From an uncultured Coriobacteriaceae bacterium (GTDB lineage Bacteria; Actinomycetota; Coriobacteriia; Coriobacteriales; Atopobiaceae), in assembly GCA_947367165.1 (NCBI GenBank), contig CANBCO010000030.1, positions 1-5,964 of the forward strand: 5,964 bases of DNA, written 5' to 3'. Position numbers and translations under genes: made by a program. Positions 1 through 5,316 of the stretch are shown here, in pieces; positions within the stretch are counted from its first letter, which is position 1; each line of letters begins with the position of its first letter. The notes beneath the pieces are model-generated. The model had not been told where the DNA came from. It ran no database searches and was given only the letters and a program-made list of their open reading frames with translations.

Positions 1-559
1 CAAAGAGCCTTATGCCGTAGTACAGCTTAGAAAAGAAAACAAAGAAGGAACAGCCTATAACTTAGTAGGGTTTCAAACTAATTTAAAGTTTTCCGAGCAA
101 AAACGCATTTTTTCTACTCTTCCAGGGCTTGAACAGGCAACGTTTTTTAGATACGGTGTGCTTCACAAAAACACCTTTATAGATGCACCCAGGCTTACGC
201 ACGGCTATTTTGAGGCAAATGCGCAAGAGCTCCTCTTTTTTGCAGGTCAGATTACTGGTACCGAAGGATATACAGAAGCTATAGCGACCGGGCTTGTGGT
301 TGCGCGCACACTAAACATGAGACTTTCTAACCTGCCTGTGACACCGCTTCCCAACACAACTGCGCTTGGTTCTCTTTTAGTGTATGCTCAAGACCCTTAC
401 GTGAAAAACTACCAACCTATGCATGTTAATTTTGGCTTGGTGCCTCCGCTTTCAAAAAGGCTTCCAAAAAAGAAGCGCTACCTAGCTTATATCGAGCGAG
501 CCCAGGCAGACATGGATGCTTTTTTAGAAAAGCATCCAGAATGGAAGGGGAGTGCATGA
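1..559 (+). CDS. trmFO: TrmFO, C-terminal part: methylenetetrahydrofolate-dependent tRNA (uracil-54-C5)-methyltransferase
   Basis: The 5' end lies outside the window. The open frame starts at base 2 and gives 185 residues, roughly the last 40% of a family usually about 430-450 residues long. The family is a cytoplasmic FAD enzyme that makes m5U54 in the T-loop of tRNA, taking the carbon from methylenetetrahydrofolate rather than SAM. Visible family wording, in fragment numbering: PGLEQATFFRYGVLHKNTFID at about 43-63, GQITGTEGYTEAIATGL at about 81-97 (the G-x-EGY-x-E-x-x-x-x-G flavin-domain signature) and NFGLVPPL at 143-150. GTG at 158 is an internal codon, not a start, because the conserved sequence continues upstream of it. 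The stop overlaps the xerC start (ATGA), implying co-transcription and translational coupling. TrmFO next to xerC is a gene order also known in Firmicutes. No perfect TTTCTCGG motif lies in this part; 93-100 (CCGAGCAA) is one base off. Confidence 0.95.
   Translation, partial: KEPYAVVQLRKENKEGTAYNLVGFQTNLKFSEQKRIFSTLPGLEQATFFRYGVLHKNTFIDAPRLTHGYFEANAQELLFFAGQITGTEGYTEAIATGLVVARTLNMRLSNLPVTPLPNTTALGSLLVYAQDPYVKNYQPMHVNFGLVPPLSKRLPKKKRYLAYIERAQADMDAFLEKHPEWKGSA
543..552 (+). promoter_or_regulatory. Ribosome binding site of xerC
   Basis: GGAAGGGGAG lies inside the last trmFO codons, with AAGG seven bases before the ATG at 556. It decides the start: the frame is also open from an ATG at 541, but that codon has no Shine-Dalgarno sequence in front of it, whereas 556 gives a 4-base ATGA overlap with trmFO. 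Confidence 0.7.
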
Positions 560-1446
560 GCCAAGAAGATGCGCTCGCAAGCTACAGTAGCTATCTAAAA
601 AAAATACGAAAGCTTTCACCTCACTCTATAAGAGCACAAAATAATGATTTAGAAGCCTTTAGTCGCTGGCTTCAAAAAAAAGAAGTACCGCTTATAAAAG
701 CGGGAAAACATGACGTTCGCTCTTACCTTGCTTATCTAGTGCAAGCTGGCTACACCCATGCTACCCAAGCCCGGGCGCTCTCTACTATAAAGAGCTTTTT
801 TTCCTGGGCAGTTCACGAGCAGCTGCTCGATCTAAACCCTGCAGAAGCAATAACGGCACACAAACGAGAACGAAAACTGCCTCAGATTTTTACCCAGCAA
901 GATTTGGTGCAGCTTTTCTCGGCTATTGAAAAGAGCAAGAAGCGAGCCCCTTTAAAGCGAGCGTTTCTCGAGCTCCTCTACGCCTCTGGCGCACGCATTT
1001 CAGAAATAAGTGCACTTGACGTAGAAGACGTGGGTTTCTCGGAAGGCTTGATAAAATTGTTTGGAAAAGGATCAAAAGAGCGCATTGTCCCGGTATATCC
1101 CGAAGCGCTTGAATCGTTGCGCACCTCTCTTTCTAAAAGACCAAAACCCGCTGCAACGCATGCTCTTTTTTTATCCGAGAAAGGCACCAGGCTCTCGAGC
1201 GACTCTCTCCGCTATCTTTTTAAACAATGCATTCAAGAAGCGGGGCTTTCGCCAAGCTACACGCCGCACACAATGCGCCACACCTATGCAACTGCTCTTT
1301 TAAACGGCGGCGCGGGCCTTAGAAGTGTCCAAGAACTCCTTGGTCACGTATCGCTTTCTACTACGCAAATCTATACGCACCTTTCGCTTAAAGAGATAAG
1401 GGAAGTCTCAAAAAGAGCGCATCCTCGCTCTGGCACACAAGACTAA
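556..1446 (+). CDS. xerC: Tyrosine recombinase XerC
   Basis: This is a 296-residue site-specific recombinase of the lambda-integrase family, the usual length for XerC/XerD. Its expected role is to resolve chromosome dimers at dif during division, in a complex with a partner Xer protein. The N-terminal SAM-like core-binding domain spans about residues 4-95. The catalytic domain follows and holds all six active-site residues: R147 (in SGARISEI), K171 (FGKGSKER), H238 and R241 (HTMRH), H264 (LLGH) and the nucleophile Y273 (TTQIYTHLS). These positions fall within two residues of those in E. coli XerC. Core location, a start overlapping trmFO, and the lack of flanking repeats or cargo argue for a housekeeping Xer, not a mobile-element integrase. 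XerC and XerD cannot be told apart with certainty from sequence alone; the trmFO neighbourhood favours XerC. The gene carries three perfect TTTCTCGG/CCGAGAAA motifs (915, 1035, 1175) and a degenerate one at 964. Confidence 0.95.
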   Translation: MSQEDALASYSSYLKKIRKLSPHSIRAQNNDLEAFSRWLQKKEVPLIKAGKHDVRSYLAYLVQAGYTHATQARALSTIKSFFSWAVHEQLLDLNPAEAITAHKRERKLPQIFTQQDLVQLFSAIEKSKKRAPLKRAFLELLYASGARISEISALDVEDVGFSEGLIKLFGKGSKERIVPVYPEALESLRTSLSKRPKPAATHALFLSEKGTRLSSDSLRYLFKQCIQEAGLSPSYTPHTMRHTYATALLNGGAGLRSVQELLGHVSLSTTQIYTHLSLKEIREVSKRAHPRSGTQD

Positions 1447-1459
1447 AGTGTGCTAGAAT
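1430..1459 (+). promoter_or_regulatory. Probable promoter for rpsB-tsf
   Basis: TAGAAT at 1454-1459 matches five of six bases of the -10 consensus. CTGGCA at 1430-1435 matches four of six bases of the -35 consensus, with an 18-bp spacer. The site overlaps the last codons of xerC. Transcription would begin near 1466, leaving a leader of about 125 nt before rpsB. This is a motif match only; read-through from trmFO-xerC is also possible because no terminator is visible between xerC and rpsB. Confidence 0.5.
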
Positions 1460-1463
1460 GTAT

Positions 1464-1593
1464 CGCTGCGCAAAAAGCGCAGGAAAAAACACACGCAAGT
1501 GGATGTGGACGCTCAAGGTGCTTTCTCCTAGCCATGGGAAAAGAGGCGGACATAACGTGAAACTTGCGGAGGACTAACCTGAAAGGACAGAAC
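1464..1593 (+). promoter_or_regulatory. Structured 5' leader of rpsB (possible autoregulatory region)
   Basis: This non-coding stretch can fold in several places. CTGCGC (1466-1471) and GCGCAG (1477-1482) form a perfect 6-bp hairpin with an AAAAA loop near the predicted transcript start. CGCAAGT (1494-1500) is exactly complementary to ACTTGCG (1562-1568) and could close a 61-nt domain. Inside it ATGT (1503-1506) can pair with ACAT (1550-1553) and TTTCTC (1522-1527) with GGGAAA (1536-1541, one G-U pair). The closing helix ends beside a GGAGGA at 1568-1573, upstream of the true Shine-Dalgarno. S2 is known to repress its own mRNA in E. coli; a similar role here is inference from position and foldability. 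Confidence 0.4.
1582..1587 (+). promoter_or_regulatory. Ribosome binding site of rpsB
   Basis: AAAGGA lies six bases before the ATG at 1594. It selects that start over the in-frame TTG at 1564, which would add ten residues not typical of S2. The second purine-rich run, GGAGGA at 1568-1573, is too far upstream (20 bases) to serve this ATG directly. Confidence 0.75.
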
Positions 1594-2481
1594 ATGGCAC
1601 TTAAAGTCAATCTCAAGACGTTGCTTGAGGCAGGATGTCATTATGGACATCAAACCCGCCGTTGGGACCCAAAGATGAAACCTTTTATCTTTACTTCTAG
1701 AAACGGCATTTACATTCTCGATTTAAAACAAACCATTCTTTGTGCAGATAAAGCCTACTCTTTTTTGCATAACGTTGCTGCAAAAGGAGGCACGGTTCTA
1801 TTTGTGGGCACAAAAAAGCAAGCGCAAGAAACGATTGTTGAAGAGGCTACGCGCGCAGGTATGCCGTATGTTTCAAACCGCTGGTTAGGGGGTCTCTTAA
1901 CCAACTTTGTGACTATGCGCTCACGTGTTGAGTACATGCAAGACTTAGAAGCGATGCAAAATGATGGTCGCATGGAAGTGCTTCCCAAAAAAGAGCAGGC
2001 CCTTTTGCAAAAAGAATATGATAAGCTTCAAAAAAATCTTGGTGGCGTAGTCGAGATGAAGCGTCTTCCCGATGCCATTTTTGTTATTGACACCAAGCGC
2101 GAAGAGATTGCTATCAAAGAAGCCCAACGCCTGGGAATTCCGGTTGTTGGGGTTATCGATACCAACTCTGATCCTGATGTAATTGATTATCCTATTCCTG
2201 CTAACGATGATGCTATTCGCTCTATTGCTCTTATGTGCAAGATTGTGAGCGAGGCGGTTTTATCGGGAAAAGGAGAAGCTCAGATCAGCGTGGAAGAGAT
2301 GAAAGCCGCTCCAAAAGTTGACAACAAAACAGAGGCTGCTGTATTAGATGTTCAGCCTGAGAAAAAAGATGTACAAGCCAAAACTGAGGTAGAAGGCGAA
2401 AGCATTACAGAGGTGACCACTCCTGACCTTGCCGAGAAAACCCCAGCAGACGAAAAAGCAGAAGCAAAGAAGGAGGCTTAA
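1594..2481 (+). CDS. rpsB: 30S ribosomal protein S2
   Basis: This 295-residue S2 protein is a late-assembling component on the solvent side of the small subunit, bridging head and body. Family signatures in order: LLEAGCHYGHQTRRWDPKM (10-28), FVGTKKQAQ (70-78), PYVSNRWLGGLLTNF (91-105) and the segment from DAIFVIDTKREE to IPANDDAIRSI (about 150-211). The S2 core ends near residue 230. Beyond it lies a tail of about 65 residues (to 295) rich in Glu, Lys, Ala, Asp and Thr, low in complexity and probably disordered; C-terminal tails of this kind vary widely among S2 proteins. The HYGHQ motif is preceded by Cys where Val is usual. The stop is three bases before tsf, so the two are co-transcribed, as in most bacteria. 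One CCGAGAAA motif (2432-2439) lies in the tail. Confidence 0.98.
   Translation: MALKVNLKTLLEAGCHYGHQTRRWDPKMKPFIFTSRNGIYILDLKQTILCADKAYSFLHNVAAKGGTVLFVGTKKQAQETIVEEATRAGMPYVSNRWLGGLLTNFVTMRSRVEYMQDLEAMQNDGRMEVLPKKEQALLQKEYDKLQKNLGGVVEMKRLPDAIFVIDTKREEIAIKEAQRLGIPVVGVIDTNSDPDVIDYPIPANDDAIRSIALMCKIVSEAVLSGKGEAQISVEEMKAAPKVDNKTEAAVLDVQPEKKDVQAKTEVEGESITEVTTPDLAEKTPADEKAEAKKEA
2470..2476 (+). promoter_or_regulatory. Ribosome binding site of tsf
   Basis: AAGGAGG is a near-perfect Shine-Dalgarno sequence eight bases before the tsf ATG at 2485. It is embedded in the final codons of rpsB, and is the strongest ribosome binding site in the window, fitting a highly expressed translation factor. Confidence 0.85.
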
Positions 2482-2484
2482 TTC

Positions 2485-3354
2485 ATGGCAAAGATAGATG
2501 CAAAACTTGTAAAAGAGTTACGCGACATGACCGATTCTCCCATGATGGAGTGCAAAAAAGCACTTGAGGAGGCAGACGGTGATTTAAACAAAGCAGTTGA
2601 CGTGCTTCGCAAAATGGGTGTAGCCAAAGCCGTTAAAAAAGCGGGACGCGACACCAACGAGGGCACGATTGGAGCAGCGGTAAGTTCCGATGGAAAAAGC
2701 GCCGCGTTAGTTGAGGTAAGCTGTGAAACCGATTTTGTAGGCACTAACCCCAAGTTCACCTCTTTTGCCGAGAAACTCGCTTCTGTGATTGTTGATGCAC
2801 AGCCAAGCGATGTCGAGGCACTAAAGGCGCTTCCTTTTAACGAGACCGATACGGTTGACTCAGCATTAACTGAGCTCATCCACACTATGGGTGAGAATAT
2901 GAAAATTGCTCGCATGAGCGCTAAGCACGCCCAAAAAGGCGCGTTTGCCACGTACGTACATGGTGGGAAGTTAGGGGTATTGGTTGAGTTTTCCTTTAAC
3001 AATCCTGATACGGTAGACGATGAGAGCTTTAAGACGTTTGCTCATGATGTGGCTATGCAAGTAGCAGCTACTAATCCTGTGTCTGCAACTAAAGAAGATG
3101 TTCCAGAAGACGTTATCAACCATGAGCTCGAGATTTATAAGGCACAAGCTGCAGAATCTGGAAAGCCAGAGGCTATTCAAGAAAAGATGGCACAAGGCAG
3201 ACTTGGAAAGTTCTTTAAAGAAAACGTCTTAAACGAGCAAGTCTTTATTAAAGACAGCAATGAAACTATCTCAAGTCTTGCCAAAAAACTCTCTAAAGAG
3301 CTTGGCGATGAAGTGCAAGTAGTTTCATTTGAAAGATTCACCTTTGGTGAGTAA
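2485..3354 (+). CDS. tsf: Elongation factor Ts
   Basis: EF-Ts is the nucleotide exchange factor that releases GDP from EF-Tu in the cytoplasm. The protein has 289 residues, close to the 283 of E. coli. The N-terminal UBA-like domain covers about residues 3-50 and has the signature LRDMTDSPMMECKKALEEADGD (12-33). The TDFV motif that contacts the EF-Tu G domain is intact at 82-85 (ETDFVGTNPKF). Further conserved pieces are MGENMKIARM (135-144), YVHGGKLGVLVEF (147-159), FAHDVAMQVAATNP (165-178) and LGKFFKENVLNEQVFIKD (220-237). All expected core regions are present. The gene follows rpsB directly, and transcription should stop at the terminator just downstream; pyrH and frr, which follow tsf in many bacteria, are not here. 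One CCGAGAAA motif lies at 2768-2775. Confidence 0.98.
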   Translation: MAKIDAKLVKELRDMTDSPMMECKKALEEADGDLNKAVDVLRKMGVAKAVKKAGRDTNEGTIGAAVSSDGKSAALVEVSCETDFVGTNPKFTSFAEKLASVIVDAQPSDVEALKALPFNETDTVDSALTELIHTMGENMKIARMSAKHAQKGAFATYVHGGKLGVLVEFSFNNPDTVDDESFKTFAHDVAMQVAATNPVSATKEDVPEDVINHELEIYKAQAAESGKPEAIQEKMAQGRLGKFFKENVLNEQVFIKDSNETISSLAKKLSKELGDEVQVVSFERFTFGE

Positions 3355-3386
3355 AGCAAGAAAGGTTTCCAGCCTAGAAAACAGAT

Positions 3387-3425
3387 AGGGTACCATGCGC
3401 AGTTTATGCGTGTGGTACCCTTCTT
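3387..3425 (+). terminator. Rho-independent terminator of rpsB-tsf
   Basis: AGGGTACCA (3387-3395) pairs perfectly with TGGTACCCT (3413-3421), and TGCGCA (3396-3401) continues the stem against TGCGTG (3407-3412) with two G-U pairs. The loop is GTTTA. The result is a 15-bp uninterrupted stem followed by TTCTT, a short, imperfect U-tract. It lies 32 bases after the tsf stop. The stem is largely symmetric, so weak activity on the other strand is possible, but no gene points that way here. Confidence 0.85.
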
Positions 3426-3492
3426 GCGTAGAGCATAAGACGAGCGCGCGCAGTTTCTAAAGACCTATGCCTTGGCGCGATCGAGGACTGTA

Positions 3493-3547
3493 TGAGCACG
3501 CACCCTATTCTTTTCCGCCTGAATTGAGCACGCACCCTATTCTTTTC
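3493..3547. repeat. 23-bp perfect direct repeat, two copies
   Basis: The same 23 bases, beginning TGAGCACGCACC and ending TATTCTTTTC, occur at 3493-3515 and 3525-3547 with no mismatch. A 9-bp spacer (CGCCTGAAT) gives a period of 32 bp, three helical turns. The repeat has no obvious internal symmetry. It lies between a terminator and the spoVS promoter, about 75 bp upstream of the candidate -35. Two copies facing the same way on one side of the helix fit a pair of protein-binding sites, but a recent short duplication is equally possible. Confidence 0.85.
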
Positions 3548-3623
3548 GTTACTGCTTACGCCTAAAAGGCAAAATAGTTGCAATTTGGATGAAAATGAAG
3601 GCTTCTGGATCCACTAGTAGTCT

Positions 3624-3654
3624 TCCACAACGTATGATCTTCTTCCTGTATAAT
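3624..3654 (+). promoter_or_regulatory. Promoter of spoVS-miaB-miaA
   Basis: TATAAT at 3649-3654 is a perfect -10 hexamer in an AT-rich setting. The best -35 is TCCACA at 3624-3629 (four of six matches) with a 19-bp spacer, so the -35 contact is probably weak. Transcription would begin near 3661, about 40 nt before spoVS. Confidence 0.65.
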
Positions 3655-3690
3655 ATCTAACTTACAACCATAGTTTAAACAAAGCTTACA

Positions 3691-3695
3691 AGAGG
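3691..3695 (+). promoter_or_regulatory. Ribosome binding site of spoVS
   Basis: AGAGG is two bases before the ATG at 3698 and five before the ATG at 3701. The normal spacing therefore favours 3701 over 3698 among the two tandem ATG codons. Confidence 0.6.
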
Positions 3696-3700
3696 TTATG

Positions 3701-3982
3701 ATGCATTGCTTAAAAGTATCTTCAAAGTCATCTCCGGCTTCCATTGCAGGTGCAATAGCGGGACTTGTTAAAGACGGCGAAGCTGTTTCTATTCAAGCGA
3801 TAGGGGCAGGAGCAGTTAACCAGGCAGTTAAAGCACTTGCCATAGCTCGTGGATTCCTTGTCCCAAATGGGCTCGACATCACGATGGCGCCGGTTTTCTC
3901 GGAAATACAAATAGGCGAAAACACAAGAACAGCCATTAAAATGGCACTATACGTCCACGAACTTGACGGAGATTCCAACTAA
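3701..3982 (+). CDS. spoVS: Stage V sporulation protein S (SpoVS) family protein
   Basis: This is a 93-residue single-domain protein, a typical size for SpoVS. The family wording is clear: LKVSSKSSP (4-12), SIQAIGAGAVNQAVKALAIARGFL (30-53) and the C-terminal block from about 61 to 86 ending TRTAIKMALYVHE. SpoVS is a small Alba-like protein; in Bacillus it affects septation and spore coat assembly, and its ligand is not firmly settled. It also occurs in bacteria that do not sporulate, as probably here, so a sporulation role should not be read from the name. An ATG at 3698 would add one Met; 3701 is preferred because of Shine-Dalgarno spacing and because it matches the usual start (M-x-x-LKVSSKS). 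The stop is two bases before miaB. In Bacillus subtilis spoVS also lies near miaB. One TTTCTCGG motif lies at 3895-3902. Confidence 0.93.
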   Translation: MHCLKVSSKSSPASIAGAIAGLVKDGEAVSIQAIGAGAVNQAVKALAIARGFLVPNGLDITMAPVFSEIQIGENTRTAIKMALYVHELDGDSN

Positions 3983-3984
3983 AC

Positions 3985-5316
3985 ATGTCTCTTTCTTTAT
4001 CCGGTCTTACCTATTTTGTGCGCACCTTTGGCTGCCAAATGAATGAGCACGACTCCGAGCGAGTGAGCGGCCTTCTAGAATCTGTTGGCGCAAAAAAAGC
4101 TGGTTCAATTGAGGCAGCAGATATTCCTGTCTTTATGACGTGTAGCGTGCGGGAAAAGGCAGATACGCATCTCTATGCGCTTGTGCAGGCACTAAAAAGC
4201 GCACCAACTCCACGGTCGGGCTTAAGAACGGTGTGCATTGGTGGCTGTATTGCGCAACGAGATGACGAGATGTTAAAAAAACATGTCCCAATTGTAAACG
4301 TGGTTTTTGGCACACAAGCTATTCCAAACCTTCCCAATCTTATCGTCTCTAGCCGAGAAACCCCAACCTCGCTTCTAGTAGACACTTCTGAGCCAAATAC
4401 TGCCTTTACCAGCGAACTTCCAAGTCGCCGAGCATCAGCTACACAGGCATGGCTGCCCATTATGAGTGGCTGCAACAATTTCTGTACCTACTGCATTGTG
4501 CCGTATGTTCGTGGGCGCGAGCGAAGTAGAGACCTTGCAAGCATTACATACGAGGCTAGGGCACTCGTTGCAGATGGAGTGAAAGAGATCACGCTTTTGG
4601 GCCAAAATGTGAACTCTTACCAGGGAAAAGATGGCGAGGGTTTCTCGGACGTGTTAGAAGCGGTAGCAAAAACTGGCATAGAACGCATTCGGTTTACGAG
4701 CTCACACCCAAAAGACTTAACGCAAAAAATAGTAGACGTGATGGCTGCGTATCCCAGTATTATGCCACACCTTCATTTAGCCGCACAAAGCGGCTCTGAT
4801 GCGGTGCTTTCTTCGATGAATCGTCGCTACACCAAGGCACGTTTTCTGGAAGTGGTAGAGATGGTTCGTGAGAGCATTCCAGACATTTCCCTTACTACTG
4901 ACCTTATTGTAGGGTTTCCAGGTGAGTCAGAGAAGGACTTTTTAGAAACGCTTGACCTTGTAAAAAGAGCGCAGTTTTCAAGTGCTTTCACCTTTATCTA
5001 TTCGCGTCGTCCAGGAACTAAAGCGGCAAGCCTTGATCTGGGATACACAGATGAGGAGCTTCATAGCCGCTTTAACAGGTTAGTTGAGCTAGTAAGTGCG
5101 CAAAGTTTTGCTTTTAACCAGCGCTTTTTCTCGCAAGAAACTGAGGTGCTTGTAGAAGGAAGATCCAAAAAGGACAACACGCTCTATACCGGGCATAACC
5201 CCGAGAATATCGCGGTGCATTTCTCGGCAGATGAAGGTGAAGACCTTAATGGAAAGCTTGTGAACGTACGCATAGAGCAGGCGAGAACGTGGTATGTAAC
5301 GGGCAAGCAGATATGA
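3985..5316 (+). CDS. miaB: tRNA-2-methylthio-N6-dimethylallyladenosine synthase (MiaB)
   Basis: This radical-SAM methylthiotransferase converts i6A37 to ms2i6A37 in tRNAs that read codons starting with U. The protein has 443 residues, normal for MiaB. The N-terminal domain carries the cysteines of the auxiliary [4Fe-4S] cluster: C17 (RTFGCQMNEHDSE), C53 (MTCSVREKAD) and C88 (GGCIAQRD). The radical-SAM CxxxCxxC is C163, C167 and C170 (SGCNNFCTYC). LLGQNVNSY (204-212), TDLIVGFPGE (305-314) and YSRRPGTKAA (339-348) follow, then a TRAM RNA-binding domain at about 375-440. Two conserved spots differ from the common wording: MTCSVRE for NTCSVRE and HLHLAAQSGSD for HLHLPVQSGSD. TFGCQMN with the EHDSE context favours MiaB over MtaB or RimO, as does the overlapping miaA. 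A GGAGA lies 12 bases before the ATG, slightly far, so coupling to spoVS is likely. Motif copies lie at 4353, 4641 and 5220. Confidence 0.96.
   Translation: MSLSLSGLTYFVRTFGCQMNEHDSERVSGLLESVGAKKAGSIEAADIPVFMTCSVREKADTHLYALVQALKSAPTPRSGLRTVCIGGCIAQRDDEMLKKHVPIVNVVFGTQAIPNLPNLIVSSRETPTSLLVDTSEPNTAFTSELPSRRASATQAWLPIMSGCNNFCTYCIVPYVRGRERSRDLASITYEARALVADGVKEITLLGQNVNSYQGKDGEGFSDVLEAVAKTGIERIRFTSSHPKDLTQKIVDVMAAYPSIMPHLHLAAQSGSDAVLSSMNRRYTKARFLEVVEMVRESIPDISLTTDLIVGFPGESEKDFLETLDLVKRAQFSSAFTFIYSRRPGTKAASLDLGYTDEELHSRFNRLVELVSAQSFAFNQRFFSQETEVLVEGRSKKDNTLYTGHNPENIAVHFSADEGEDLNGKLVNVRIEQARTWYVTGKQI

Larger units (their letters stand above)
3355..3700. other. Non-coding interval between tsf and spoVS
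   Basis: No convincing gene is visible on either strand in these 346 bases; short open frames here lack family wording or a credible start. From left to right the interval holds the rpsB-tsf terminator (3387-3425), a GC-rich stretch of unknown role (about 3436-3485), two copies of a 23-bp direct repeat (3493-3547), a weak GCCT/AGGC hairpin at 3560-3570, and the spoVS promoter with its short leader (3624-3700). No tRNA-like cloverleaf was recognised. Confidence 0.6.

Noticed and set aside
978..1303. Open frames inside xerC on both strands (60-80 codons)
   Set aside because: They lie wholly inside a well-supported gene, show no family wording and have no convincing ribosome binding site.
556..1446. 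XerC as a mobile-element or phage integrase
   Set aside because: Length, complete Xer-type residues, overlap with trmFO and the lack of attachment-site repeats or cargo fit the housekeeping recombinase.
1528..1541. Intrinsic terminator between xerC and rpsB
   Set aside because: The only nearby stem is short and contains a G-U pair, and no T-run follows it.
2478..3002. 174-codon reverse frame opposite tsf
   Set aside because: It is a shadow of the tsf codon pattern, rich in Ser/Thr/Ala with no recognisable domain, and opposes a highly expressed gene.
3493..3547. CRISPR array
   Set aside because: There are only two copies, the spacer is 9 bp, and no cas genes are near.
3562..3910. Reverse-strand frames around the spoVS promoter and gene
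   Set aside because: They overlap a clear promoter and the spoVS coding sequence, with no recognisable protein features.
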